This document shows, piece by piece, positions 45,985 to 55,092 of a stretch of 64,000 bases of DNA (the first letter of the stretch is position 1; each line of letters opens with the position of its first letter). Below the pieces are notes generated by a model that was not told where the DNA came from, ran no database searches, and saw nothing but the letters and a program-made list of their open reading frames with translations. The DNA comes from Allomeiothermus silvanus DSM 9946 (GTDB lineage Bacteria; Deinococcota; Deinococci; Deinococcales; Thermaceae), in contig NC_014212.1 of NCBI RefSeq assembly GCF_000092125.1, positions 1,818,001 to 1,882,000 on the forward strand, written 5' to 3'. Position numbers and translations under genes: made by a program.

Positions 45985-46401
45985 GTGGCGATCGAATGGA
46001 GCCCCAGCTATGAAACGGGCGAGATACGTATCGACCAACAGCACCGCAATTTATTTGATCGTGTGAACCGCCTCGAGCGCATGCTCGAGGTGGGTGAGGT
46101 ATTGGATCAAGCCGAGGTGGAGAATCTCCTGATCTTTTTGGAGAGTTACATAAATACCCATTTTGCTTATGAAGAGTTGTGTATGACGCTGCGGGGCTGT
46201 CCTATAGCCCGGAAGAATAAGGAAGCCCATGATAAGCTCCTGGCGTTTTACGACGATTTCGCTCAACGTTATGCCGCGCGCGGGAAAGCCGATGCGGCGA
46301 TGCTACGTGGGCTGCATGAAGTGCTGAGCAAGTGGTTGGTAGGGCATGTGTGCAATATAGACGTGCAGTTACGTAGCCGCGTTTCTGCCGCAAGGCTATA
46401 G
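45985..46401 (+). CDS. Bacteriohemerythrin-like protein with one iron ligand replaced
   Basis: A 138-residue four-helix hemerythrin domain, nearly the whole protein. Expected ligands are seen in IDQQHRNLF (His20), THFAYEE (His59, Glu63), AHDKLL (His82) and GHVCNID (His and Asp). In the HxxxH pair, however, the first His is Asn78 (KNKEAH), with the register fixed by flanking Cys-Pro and AHDKL. The di-iron site should therefore be altered. GTG 45985 follows GGAGGAGG; an upstream TTG is less likely. Possible roles are oxygen or NO sensing or iron handling. It lies between aminotransferase and mmsA without an obvious pathway link. Confidence 0.85.
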   Translation: MAIEWSPSYETGEIRIDQQHRNLFDRVNRLERMLEVGEVLDQAEVENLLIFLESYINTHFAYEELCMTLRGCPIARKNKEAHDKLLAFYDDFAQRYAARGKADAAMLRGLHEVLSKWLVGHVCNIDVQLRSRVSAARL

Positions 46402-46416
46402 CCCCAAGAAGGCTGG

Positions 46417-46457
46417 ACACACTGTCCATTGCACTGCTTCGGCTCAGGTTCTACCAT
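46417..46457 (+). promoter_or_regulatory. mmsA promoter with shared 17-mer box
   Basis: The 17-mer ACACACTGTCCATTGCA (46417-46433) repeats the one at 44441. TTGCAC (46429-46434) is the -35-like box and TACCAT (46452-46457) lies 17 nt on. In this copy GGACA-CAC-TGTCC forms an inverted repeat that is not kept in the first copy. Confidence 0.65.
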
Positions 46458-46486
46458 AAAGCATCTAAAGTACTTGGGAGGTTGAG

Positions 46487-48004
46487 ATGGCAGTTCGGGA
46501 ACCTGAGGTGGGCATTAAGCGGGTATCGCACTGGATCGGCGGGCGGGTTGTGGTGGGTAACTCGGGGCGTAGCGGGGCAGTGTGGAACCCCGCTACGGGG
46601 CAGAAGCAGGCTATGGTGGATTTCGCTAGCGCAGAGGAGGTAGATCGCGCTATCGCCGTTGCCAAGGAGGCCTTCAAGAGCTGGCGCCAGACCCCCCTTT
46701 CGCGGCGGGCCGAGATCATGTTCAAGTTCCGCGAGCTCATCGACGCCAACCGCAAGAAGATCGCTGAACTCATCACCCTCGAGCACGGCAAGACCCTACC
46801 CGACGCCCTGGGCGAGGTAGCCCGTGGCCTGGAGAACGTCGAGTTCGCCTGCGGCATCCCCAACTTGCTCAAGGGCGGCTACTCCGAACAGGTCAGCCGC
46901 GGGGTGGACGTCTACCAGATCCGCCAACCGTTGGGTGTAGTGGCGGGCATCACCCCTTTTAACTTCCCCGCTATGGTGCCGATGTGGATGTTCGCCAACG
47001 CCATCGCCTGCGGTAACACCTTCGTGCTCAAGCCCTCCGAGAAGGATCCCTCAGCCAGCATGTACCTCGCCGAGTTGCTCCAGCAGGCGGGCCTGCCCGA
47101 CGGCGTGTTCAACGTGGTGCACGGGGACAAAGTGGCTGTGGATCGGCTCTTGGAACACCCCGACGTCAAGGCGGTGAGCTTCGTAGGCTCGACCCCCATC
47201 GCCAAGTACATCTACGAGACCGGCACCAAGCACGGTAAGCGCGTGCAAGCCCTGGGCGGGGCGAAGAACCACATGGTCGTGCTTCCCGACGCCGACATCA
47301 ACATGGCCGCCGACGCCGCCGTCTCGGCCGCCTACGGCTCGGCGGGCGAGCGCTGCATGGCGATCTCGGTCGTGGTGGCGGTGGGCGACGTGGCCGACCC
47401 CCTCATCGAGGCCATCAAGGAACGCATGCCCAAGATCAAGGTGGGGCCGGGGCTCGAGGAGGGCAGCGAGATGGGCCCCCTCATCTCCAAGGAGCACCGC
47501 GACAAGGTGGCCTCCTACGTGGAGAACGCCCCCAAAGAAGGGGCTACCGTGGTGGTGGATGGCCGAGAGGATCCGGTGAGCCAGCGCGAAGGCTTCTTCC
47601 TGGGCACCTCGCTGCTTGACAACGTCAAACCAGGCATGAAGTGCTACGACGACGAGATCTTCGGCCCGGTGCTGAGTGTGGTGCGGGTCAAGACTTACGA
47701 AGAGGCCCTCAAACTCGTCAACGAGCATCCTTACGGTAACGGCACCGCCATCTTTACCCGTGACGGCGGCGCGGCCCGCCAGTTCCAGTTTGATGTAGAG
47801 GCGGGCATGGTGGGCATCAACGTGCCCATTCCGGTGCCGGTGGCCTACTACAGCTTCGGCGGCTGGAAGGCCAGCCTCTTCGGCGACCTGCACATGTACG
47901 GCCCCGAGGGCGTGCAGTTCTACACCCGCGCCAAGGTGGTCACCAGCCGCTGGCCCGACCCCAGCACTTCCAAGGTGGACTTGGGCTTTCCGCAGGTGCG
48001 ATAG
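46487..48004 (+). CDS. mmsA: CoA-acylating methylmalonate/malonate-semialdehyde dehydrogenase
   Basis: Oxidises malonate semialdehyde to acetyl-CoA or methylmalonate semialdehyde to propionyl-CoA, with NAD+ and CoA and without separate decarboxylase. The 505-residue protein has the MMSDH marks: WIGGRVVVGNSGRSG opening, ITPFNFPAMVPMWM, SFVGSTPIAKYIYETG, ALGGAKNHMVVLPDAD and the catalytic Cys in GSAGERCMAISVVV. C-terminal GGWKASLFGDLHMYGPEG is also diagnostic. It would complete beta-alanine degradation started by the aminotransferase. It may also serve valine or thymine catabolism. Confidence 0.93.
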   Translation: MAVREPEVGIKRVSHWIGGRVVVGNSGRSGAVWNPATGQKQAMVDFASAEEVDRAIAVAKEAFKSWRQTPLSRRAEIMFKFRELIDANRKKIAELITLEHGKTLPDALGEVARGLENVEFACGIPNLLKGGYSEQVSRGVDVYQIRQPLGVVAGITPFNFPAMVPMWMFANAIACGNTFVLKPSEKDPSASMYLAELLQQAGLPDGVFNVVHGDKVAVDRLLEHPDVKAVSFVGSTPIAKYIYETGTKHGKRVQALGGAKNHMVVLPDADINMAADAAVSAAYGSAGERCMAISVVVAVGDVADPLIEAIKERMPKIKVGPGLEEGSEMGPLISKEHRDKVASYVENAPKEGATVVVDGREDPVSQREGFFLGTSLLDNVKPGMKCYDDEIFGPVLSVVRVKTYEEALKLVNEHPYGNGTAIFTRDGGAARQFQFDVEAGMVGINVPIPVPVAYYSFGGWKASLFGDLHMYGPEGVQFYTRAKVVTSRWPDPSTSKVDLGFPQVR

Positions 48005-48040
48005 GATTCGGCCCGCACGCGCTGATGTAGGGGTGTTGCT

Positions 48041-49453
48041 ATGTCCCTGACCGATAGTGCGGGCAACCCTGTGACCGTTAGCGATCCTGCGGCTTTGGCC
48101 TACTTCGATCAGGCCCTCGATGACTTCCTACACTTCCGTGGGGACTTGGCGGGGGACATCGAGCGCTCCATCCAAGCCGACCCCGATTTTGCCCTGGGCT
48201 ATGCTTATAAGGGTTACGTCGGTGTGCTCGGCACCGAACCCGCCGATGCAGCTGCCGCCAAGGCGGTGTTGGCGGCCTACTTGGCCAGGGCCAACCTTTC
48301 CCGGCTGAGCGAGCGCGAGCGGATGCACCTGCGGGCGGCCCGGACCCTGCTTGAGGGCGACTTTCACCGGGCCGGGCAACTCCTGGCCGAGATCTCGTTG
48401 GAGTACCCCCGCGACACCCTGGCCCTGGCGGTGGGTCACCAGATCGACTTCTTCACCGGGAGCGCCGGGATGCTGCGTGACCGGCCTGCTGGGGTAATGT
48501 ATGCTTGGACCCCTGAGGATCGCCACTACCCCAACCTGTTGGGGATGCTCGCTTTTGGCCTCGAGGAGACCGGGCAGTACGATCGGGCCGAGGAAGTGGG
48601 CCTGGAAGCGGTGGAGCGCAACCCCAAGGATGTGTGGAGCATCCACGCCGTGACCCACACCTACGAGATGCAAGGGCGCTTTGCTAGGGGAATGCGTTTC
48701 ATGGAAGAGCGCTTCGAAGACTGGGCCAGCGGCAATTACTTCATCCTGCACAACTGGTGGCACTATGCCCTCTACGCCCTCGAGGCTGGGGACGTGGAGC
48801 GGGCGTTGGAGATCCACGACACGGTGCTTCTCACTGCTGATAACGCTGGGCTGGCGCTGACCCTGCTAGACGCCACCGCGTTATGTTGGCGGCTTTACCT
48901 CGAGGGCCACGACCTGCGCCCTCGCTTTGCTGAACAGGCCGAGCGCTGGAGGCGCAAGGTGGAACCGGCTTTTTACGCCTTCAACGATATGCACATGACC
49001 ATGGCCTTCGTGGGGGCAGGGCTTGAGCAGGAGGCCGAAGAACTCATCAGAAGCCGTGAGCGCTGGCTCGCCACCTATCCTCCCGAGCATCTCAGCAACG
49101 TGAGGATGACCCGCGAGGTCGGGCTGCCGGTATGTAAGGCCGTGCTGGCTTTCGGGCGAGGCCAGTACCGCCGGGTAGTGGAACTTCTATACCCCATCCG
49201 TCGCCGCCTGCACGAGTTCGGCGGCAGTCACGCCCAGCGCGATGCAGTGCTACGGACCTTGCTCGAGGCCGCTATCCGCGGGGGGGACTACCCGCTGTCC
49301 CAGGCCCTCCTTAGTGAACGGATCAGCATCAAGCCGCGCAGCCCCTATAACTGGCTCAAACAAGCTCAACTGCTCGAGCGGATCGGAGAGACCGCCAAAG
49401 CCGAACTGGCCCGCAAAAACGCGGCCCGCCATCGCTCGGGTAGCGCTAGCTAA
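48041..49453 (+). CDS. TPR protein of the TTC38 family
   Basis: A 470-residue all-helical protein resembling tetratricopeptide repeat protein 38. Repeat-like helices include LAYFDQALDDFLHFRG, EETGQYDRAEEVGLEAVERNPKD, HAVTHTYEMQGRFARGMRFMEE and YALYALEAGDVERALEIHD. HAVTHTYEMQGR and NWWHYALY are the recognisable conserved blocks. No signal peptide is present. The function of this family in bacteria is not established. It begins 36 nt after mmsA and may be co-transcribed with it, which could hint at a catabolic link, but that is speculative. Confidence 0.8.
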   Translation: MSLTDSAGNPVTVSDPAALAYFDQALDDFLHFRGDLAGDIERSIQADPDFALGYAYKGYVGVLGTEPADAAAAKAVLAAYLARANLSRLSERERMHLRAARTLLEGDFHRAGQLLAEISLEYPRDTLALAVGHQIDFFTGSAGMLRDRPAGVMYAWTPEDRHYPNLLGMLAFGLEETGQYDRAEEVGLEAVERNPKDVWSIHAVTHTYEMQGRFARGMRFMEERFEDWASGNYFILHNWWHYALYALEAGDVERALEIHDTVLLTADNAGLALTLLDATALCWRLYLEGHDLRPRFAEQAERWRRKVEPAFYAFNDMHMTMAFVGAGLEQEAEELIRSRERWLATYPPEHLSNVRMTREVGLPVCKAVLAFGRGQYRRVVELLYPIRRRLHEFGGSHAQRDAVLRTLLEAAIRGGDYPLSQALLSERISIKPRSPYNWLKQAQLLERIGETAKAELARKNAARHRSGSAS

Positions 49454-49515
49454 AGCGCATTGGTGTGATCCGCTGCGGGGTATGCGCTGCTTAGCAAAGG
49501 CTCTAAGATAGAAAG

Positions 49516-50169
49516 ATGGGTTCGCTCGAGCACCTGTTGGAACACAACCGCCGTTGGTCAGCCAACATCCGCCAGCGAGAGCCAGATTTCTTTGTCAAGC
49601 TTGCCCGCCAGCAAAGCCCCAATTACCTGTGGATTGGTTGCTCGGACAGCCGGGTTCCTGCGAACGAGATCGTTGACCTGCTCCCGGGTGAGCTGTTCGT
49701 ACACCGCAACGTGGCGAATGTGGTAGTGCATAGCGACCTCAATTGCCTTTCGGTGATGCAATATGCCGTGGATGTGCTCGAGGTCAAGCACCTCATCGTA
49801 TGCGGCCACTACGGTTGTGGCGGGGTTCGTGCAGCGCTGTTGGGCGAGCGGTTAGGGCTCATCGATAACTGGCTACACCATGTACGCGATGTCTTCCAAA
49901 AACACCAGACCCAGGTGTTGGGGTTGGCAGAAGAAACCCAGCGGATTGACCGCTTGTGTGAGCTGAACGTGATTGAGCAGGTTGTCCACGTCTGCCAGAC
50001 CACCGTGGTCCATGATGCCTGGGCCAGAGGCCAGCAACTCGCTGTACACGGTTGGATCTACGGGCTGCGCGACGGGCGGCTGCATACCCTGATGTGCGAC
50101 GTGAGCGGGCCAGGCCAACTCGAGGCCGCCTACCAGGAGGCCCTGGCGGTCTCGTACCCTGCCCCCTGA
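49516..50169 (+). CDS. Beta-class carbonic anhydrase
   Basis: Zinc enzyme that interconverts CO2 and bicarbonate, 217 residues. The zinc ligands and catalytic dyad are in GCSDSRVPANEI (Cys, Asp, Arg) and VCGHYGCGGV (His, Cys). The sequence NVVVHSDLNCLSVMQYAVD between them matches plant-type/Can-type beta-CAs. It is cytosolic. Bicarbonate supply would be useful to the neighbouring pyrimidine genes (carbamoyl phosphate), though this is only a positional remark. Confidence 0.93.
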   Translation: MGSLEHLLEHNRRWSANIRQREPDFFVKLARQQSPNYLWIGCSDSRVPANEIVDLLPGELFVHRNVANVVVHSDLNCLSVMQYAVDVLEVKHLIVCGHYGCGGVRAALLGERLGLIDNWLHHVRDVFQKHQTQVLGLAEETQRIDRLCELNVIEQVVHVCQTTVVHDAWARGQQLAVHGWIYGLRDGRLHTLMCDVSGPGQLEAAYQEALAVSYPAP

Positions 50170-50170
50170 T

Positions 50171-50653
50171 CTAAAACACCGCCACCTTGGCGACCATGTT
50201 GCGGAACTGGAGGGTCCCCCCGGTGAGCGTGCCGCTTTTGAGGCGCACCCCCAGGTAAAGCTCTCCTTTATTCACCCCCGAGGTAAGTTTGCTGCCTTTC
50301 CAGTTAAAGGGCTGGGTCGCTCCGCTCGAGAAGTTGACTTGGCCTATGCTCTCGAGGTTGGGGCTGCTAACGGAACAGGTGTAGACGCCGTTCAGCATGT
50401 TTGTACAAGGAGGCTGGTCGGCGGCGTAGAACTCAAGCGTCACGTCCTGCTGCTGGTAGGTGACGTTGCCCACGATCTCGATGCTCTTGAGTGCTACCCC
50501 GGGCCGCTCGCCGAGCTGGGCTTGTTGCAGGGTGACAGTGGTGTTGCCGATCAGGGCGACATCGGTATTGTAGTCTTTGATCGAAGTACTGAAGGGCAGA
50601 GCCGTACAAGCCGCCAGCAACCCAAGGAGAGGCACTACGAAAAGACGCTTCAT
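50171..50653 (-). CDS. Putative lipoprotein of unknown function
   Basis: A protein of about 160 residues with a type II signal peptide: MKRLFVVPLLGLLAAC gives a clear lipobox (LLAAC). The mature part is rich in Thr, Val, Gln and Asn in beta-strand patterns (VTLQQAQLGERPGVALKSIEI, VTLEFYAADQPPC), with two cysteines that could pair. No family recognised. I start at ATG 50653, directly before the signal peptide; TACACT is 7 nt upstream. It is divergent from pyrD. Confidence 0.75.
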   Translation of the reverse strand: MKRLFVVPLLGLLAACTALPFSTSIKDYNTDVALIGNTTVTLQQAQLGERPGVALKSIEIVGNVTYQQQDVTLEFYAADQPPCTNMLNGVYTCSVSSPNLESIGQVNFSSGATQPFNWKGSKLTSGVNKGELYLGVRLKSGTLTGGTLQFRNMVAKVAVF

Positions 50654-50722
50654 GGGGCCCAGTGTACCGGGTACGGCAGTGGCGGGTGAGTCAACCCCCA
50701 CAAACGCGGTATCATGCGCCAG

Positions 50723-51805
50723 ATGTACGCACGGGTGAGACCCTGGCTCTTCCGCCAGGATCCGGAATCCATACACGAATTAGCGATACACCTCCTGGCC
50801 TTCGCGGCGGGGGGTCGGCCCCGGCTCAAGCTGTTGTCGGCGTTGTTGCGGGTGCAGGACGAGCGGCTCAAGGTACGGCTATGGGGCCTCGAGTTCCCTA
50901 ACCCCATCGGCTTGGCCGCGGGTTTCGACAAGAACGCCCGGGCGGTGGCGGCCTGGCCCGCTTTGGGCTTTGGGCATGTAGAAATCGGGAGCGTGACGGC
51001 CTTGGCCCAGCCGGGAAACCCCAAGCCCCGGCTTTTCCGGCTTCCCCAGGATCAGGCCCTCATCAACCGCATGGGCTTCAACAACGATGGCGCGGAGGTG
51101 ATTGCGGCCCGGCTCGAGCGCTGGCAGCAGACCCACGGCAAGATACCGGTTCCCTTGGGGATCAACCTGGGGAAATCGAAGCTCACCCCGCTCGAGGAGG
51201 CCCCTGCCGATTATCTCAAAAGCCTGAGACTGCTCTGGCCTTATGGCGATTACTTCGCGATCAACGTGAGTTCGCCCAACACGCCGGGGCTGCGGCAGTT
51301 GCAGGATCGGGACCGGCTCGAGGAGCTGCTTGGGGCGGTGATGGGGTTTGCCCGCGCCCAGCCGGAGGCCAAGCCTGTCTTGCTCAAGATCGCCCCCGAC
51401 CTCTCCTGGGAGCAGGTAGATGAGATCCTCGAGTTGGCTGAGCGCTACGGGCTATCCGGCCTCATCGCCACCAACACCACCGTGGCTCGAGATGGCCTTA
51501 CCACCCCCACTTCTGAGGCTGGCGGGTTGTCCGGTAGGCCGCTCAGGGCCCGCTCACTGGAGGTCTTGCAGTATTTGAGCCGACAGCTTCAAGGCCGTCT
51601 CCCGATCATCTCGGTAGGCGGGATTTTTTCCCCAGAGGATGTGCTCGAGCGCCTGCGAGGGGGGGCCTCGTTGGTCCAGGTATACACCGGATTCATCTAT
51701 GAAGGCCCGTTTATGCTCAGGAATCTGAACCGGGGGCTGCTCGAGCACCTCGAGCGGTTGGGCCTAAAGAGCGTCGAAGATGTACGCCGATCCTCCAACC
51801 CGTAA
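50723..51805 (+). CDS. pyrD: Dihydroorotate dehydrogenase (quinone), class 2
   Basis: Membrane-associated FMN enzyme that oxidises dihydroorotate to orotate with quinone. The N-terminal amphipathic segment YARVRPWLFRQDPESIHELA is the class 2 membrane-binding extension. Core motifs are NPIGLAAGFDKNA, the NRMGFNNDG loop, AINVSSPNTPGLR (catalytic Ser region) and ATNTT. The start at 50723 (MYARVRPW) is preferred over 50714, since that earlier ATG overlaps a TATCAT -10 box (50710-50715), implying a leaderless message. It converges on pyrC with a 10-nt gap. Confidence 0.95.
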   Translation: MYARVRPWLFRQDPESIHELAIHLLAFAAGGRPRLKLLSALLRVQDERLKVRLWGLEFPNPIGLAAGFDKNARAVAAWPALGFGHVEIGSVTALAQPGNPKPRLFRLPQDQALINRMGFNNDGAEVIAARLERWQQTHGKIPVPLGINLGKSKLTPLEEAPADYLKSLRLLWPYGDYFAINVSSPNTPGLRQLQDRDRLEELLGAVMGFARAQPEAKPVLLKIAPDLSWEQVDEILELAERYGLSGLIATNTTVARDGLTTPTSEAGGLSGRPLRARSLEVLQYLSRQLQGRLPIISVGGIFSPEDVLERLRGGASLVQVYTGFIYEGPFMLRNLNRGLLEHLERLGLKSVEDVRRSSNP

Positions 51806-51815
51806 GGGCGAAAAA

Positions 51816-53135
51816 TCAGGCACCTACCGCGAAGCTCGGGTGGACGAAGACCTCACGTCCTTCCACCCAGGTCATCACCGGCCACCCGGAAAGCCGCCAC
51901 CCTGCCCAGGGGCTGAATTTGGCCTTGGAGGCAAAGCCGGCTGGATCCACCGCCCGCTCGCTTTTGGGATCGAGAAGGGTCAGGCTCGCCTCGTGGCCCT
52001 CCTCGAGGTGAATGGGCCTGAAGCCTAGTACCCGGCGGGGCCCGTCGGTGAAGCGCTCGATCAGGGTCGCGAGGGGGAAGCCCCGCTTGAGGTAAAGCTC
52101 GGTGTAGAGGAGGGGAAAGGCTACCTCGAGGCTGGGAATCCCGAAGGGTGCCCGGATCAAATCCTGTTCCTTCTCGGCCTGGGTATGGGGGGCGTGGTCG
52201 GTGCCGATGCAGTCAATCGAGCCATCCAGCAAACCTTGGATGAGCGCTTCGAGGTCGGCCTGGGTACGCAAGGGCGGGGCGACTTTGTACACCGGGTCGA
52301 GGCTCTCCAGGCGTTCGTGGGTTAGGGTCAGGTGATGCGGCCCGACCTCGGTGGTGACGGGTAGGCCTTCGGCCTTGGCCTGGCGGATGAGTTGCAGCCC
52401 TCGAGCGGTGGAAAGATGCTGAATATGCAGCCGTGGGTCGTGTCGGGCGTCTTGGGTTTGGCGCTCGAGCACATAGCGCACAATCTCCAAATCCCGCGCG
52501 ATCCTGGCTGCCTCCGCCGCGCTCGGATTGCCCGGTAAACCCAAACGGAAGGATAACGGCCCCTCGTTCATCACCCCACCCCGGCGCAGGCCAGCGTCCT
52601 CAGCGTGTACCGAGACCGGCAAGCCCCAAGAGGCCGCGTAAGTAAGACCTAAGGCCAGCACCCCGGCGTCTTCATTGGTCTTGCCGTCGTCGGTGAGCAT
52701 CACCGCCCCGGCTTCTTTGAGCAGCTTGGCTTCGGTGAGAAGTTTGCCCTCTTGCCCCTGGGTGAGGGCAGCGGCGGGATGGAGCCGGGCCTGGCCGATC
52801 TGGCGGGCCTTTTTGATGAGGGCCGCCACGACCTCGGGGTGGTCTACTGGGGGGGTGGTGTTGGGCATCGAGACCACGTCGGTATAGCCGCCTCGGGCAG
52901 CGGCAGTAAGGCCAGTCTCGAGGTCCTCTTTTACCTCCTGTCCTGGTTCGCGCAGATGGGCGTGAGGATCGAAAAAGCCAGGGCAGAGGATAAGCCCGCT
53001 GGCATCGAGGGTGCGCTGGGCATTCCCACCGTCCAGCGCCAGGATCTTGCCTTCACCAATTAACACGTCGGCTGGTCCGCGATCGCCGGAGGCGTCCACC
53101 AGCCGGACATTCTTGAGGAGGATTTCACCTTGCAC
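51816..53135 (-). CDS. pyrC: Dihydroorotase, class I
   Basis: Zinc amidohydrolase that closes carbamoyl aspartate to dihydroorotate. The 439-residue protein has the metal motif [12 protein letters not shown], a Lys-containing strand that should be carboxylated, later His ligands in SVHAEDAG and [11 protein letters not shown], and [10 protein letters not shown] with the catalytic Asp. GTG 53135 is the start, with AAGGAG 6 nt upstream. It is the third gene of the pyrR-pyrB-pyrC operon. Confidence 0.95.
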   Translation of the reverse strand: MQGEILLKNVRLVDASGDRGPADVLIGEGKILALDGGNAQRTLDASGLILCPGFFDPHAHLREPGQEVKEDLETGLTAAARGGYTDVVSMPNTTPPVDHPEVVAALIKKARQIGQARLHPAAALTQGQEGKLLTEAKLLKEAGAVMLTDDGKTNEDAGVLALGLTYAASWGLPVSVHAEDAGLRRGGVMNEGPLSFRLGLPGNPSAAEAARIARDLEIVRYVLERQTQDARHDPRLHIQHLSTARGLQLIRQAKAEGLPVTTEVGPHHLTLTHERLESLDPVYKVAPPLRTQADLEALIQGLLDGSIDCIGTDHAPHTQAEKEQDLIRAPFGIPSLEVAFPLLYTELYLKRGFPLATLIERFTDGPRRVLGFRPIHLEEGHEASLTLLDPKSERAVDPAGFASKAKFSPWAGWRLSGWPVMTWVEGREVFVHPSFAVGA

Positions 53136-53159
53136 GGATGCTCCTTTCGAGAAAACCTG

Positions 53160-54104
53160 CTAAGCGCTTTTTCTCCCCACCAGTAAGTGGTATAGCACCG
53201 CCATCCGCACCGCCTGGCCGTTGGCCACCTGGCGCTCTATGAGGCTTTGGGCGGCATCGGCTAGGGTGCCCTCGAGCTCCACGTCGCGGTTCATCGGGCC
53301 AGGGTGGAGGAGGGGAGCCCCCGGTTTAGCCCATCCCAGGCGTTCTTGGGTGATCTGGTAGCCTGCGACATACTCCGGCAAGCTGGGCAGGAGCCCCTTG
53401 TCCATACGCTCTCGCTGTAGCCGCAGGGCCATCACCGCGTCGGCATCCCGCAGGGCTTCGTGGAGGTGGGTGGTCATCGTGACCTTAGGTAGCCCGCTGG
53501 GCAGCAGGGTCGCCGGGCCACATAGCCAGACCTCGGCCCCCAGCATCGGCAGGAGTTCCGCGTTGGAGCGGGCCACTCGAGAGTGAAGGATGTCCCCCAC
53601 GATGGCGATTTTCCTGCCCTCGAGGGAGCCCAGGCGCTCGAGCAGGCTAAATGCGTCCAAGAGCGCCTGAGTGGGGTGGGCTCGCCAACCGTCCCCAGCG
53701 TTGATGATGGGCTTTCCCAACCATCGCACCGCCTGATAGGGTACCCCTGCAGCGTCGGTGCGGATCACGTAGGCGTCGATACCCATCGCGTCCAGGGTGA
53801 GCAGGGTGTCTTTGTAGCTCTCGCCTTTGGCTAAAGAAGAAGTGGCCGCGCTAAAAGAGAGCACGTCGGCGGACATCCTCCGGGCGGCGAGCTCAAATGA
53901 GAGGCGGGTACGGGTGGAGTTCTCAAAGAACACCGTTGCGACCGTGAACCCGGTGAGGGCCGGAACCTTTTTGACTGGCCTCGAGAGCACCTCCTGCATC
54001 AGCTTGGCCGTCTCAAAGAGGTCTTCGATGTGCTTACGGCTCCAGCTTTGGAAGTCGAGCAGATGCTTGGGAAGAGTGGTCTGCTGGGTCAGCTCGGTGA
54101 TCAT
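53160..54104 (-). CDS. pyrB: Aspartate carbamoyltransferase catalytic subunit
   Basis: Makes carbamoyl aspartate from carbamoyl phosphate and aspartate. The 314-residue chain has the carbamoyl-phosphate motif FENSTRTRLSFELAARRM, SSLAKGESYKDTL (80s loop), and HPGPMNRDVE at the aspartate domain. No pyrI regulatory gene is present, so allosteric control through a separate subunit is not expected. Located between pyrR (79 nt upstream) and pyrC (24 nt downstream). Confidence 0.96.
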   Translation of the reverse strand: MITELTQQTTLPKHLLDFQSWSRKHIEDLFETAKLMQEVLSRPVKKVPALTGFTVATVFFENSTRTRLSFELAARRMSADVLSFSAATSSLAKGESYKDTLLTLDAMGIDAYVIRTDAAGVPYQAVRWLGKPIINAGDGWRAHPTQALLDAFSLLERLGSLEGRKIAIVGDILHSRVARSNAELLPMLGAEVWLCGPATLLPSGLPKVTMTTHLHEALRDADAVMALRLQRERMDKGLLPSLPEYVAGYQITQERLGWAKPGAPLLHPGPMNRDVELEGTLADAAQSLIERQVANGQAVRMAVLYHLLVGRKSA

Positions 54105-54183
54105 GCTTCCTCCCTTCGAACGGCGGGAATTCGGCGGCGGGGGGCTTGCTCAAGGACATTTAGCACAGAGCCCGACTGGCCTT

Positions 54184-54829
<646 letters not shown>

Positions 54830-54845
54830 TTTTTCCTCCCTTTCC

Positions 54846-54859
54846 GGCCTCACAGGGCC
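54846..54859 (-). promoter_or_regulatory. PyrR-binding hairpin loop
   Basis: The minus-strand RNA reads GGCCCTGTGAGGCC. It retains the CCNGNGAGGY core of the known PyrR target, with the flanking pair changed in a compensated manner. It ends 5 nt upstream of the GGGAGG ribosome site of the leader peptide. Confidence 0.75.
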
Positions 54860-54877
54860 AGATTTAAAGGTCTCCCC

Positions 54878-54907
54878 AGGATACGGCCCGGCTAAGCTAG
54901 GCGTCAA
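54878..54907 (-). promoter_or_regulatory. Promoter of the pyr operon
   Basis: TTGACG (54907-54902) and TATCCT (54883-54878) are separated by 18 nt. Transcription would begin near 54871, about 12 nt before the PyrR loop and about 150 nt before pyrR. Confidence 0.7.
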
Positions 54908-55092
54908 GGTCGTCGCTCCGTGGAAAAACTGCGCGGCAGATTCACCTCCGGCAAGATTAAGGTTCTGCTCATTTTCGGTCATTCGCGCTTTAGGGCAAAA
55001 TCCCCTTAGGGAAGGGTACCCCTTGGAGGCTTGGTCTGGTTCTGCTCGTCAGTGGTCACCCAGTCAGCCGCGGCTACCTCAAGATCCCTCGG

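Noticed and set aside
47051-47893. 280-codon minus-strand open frame across mmsA
   Set aside because: Same reason: antisense shadow in GC-rich coding DNA, His/Gly/Val-rich product, no family features.
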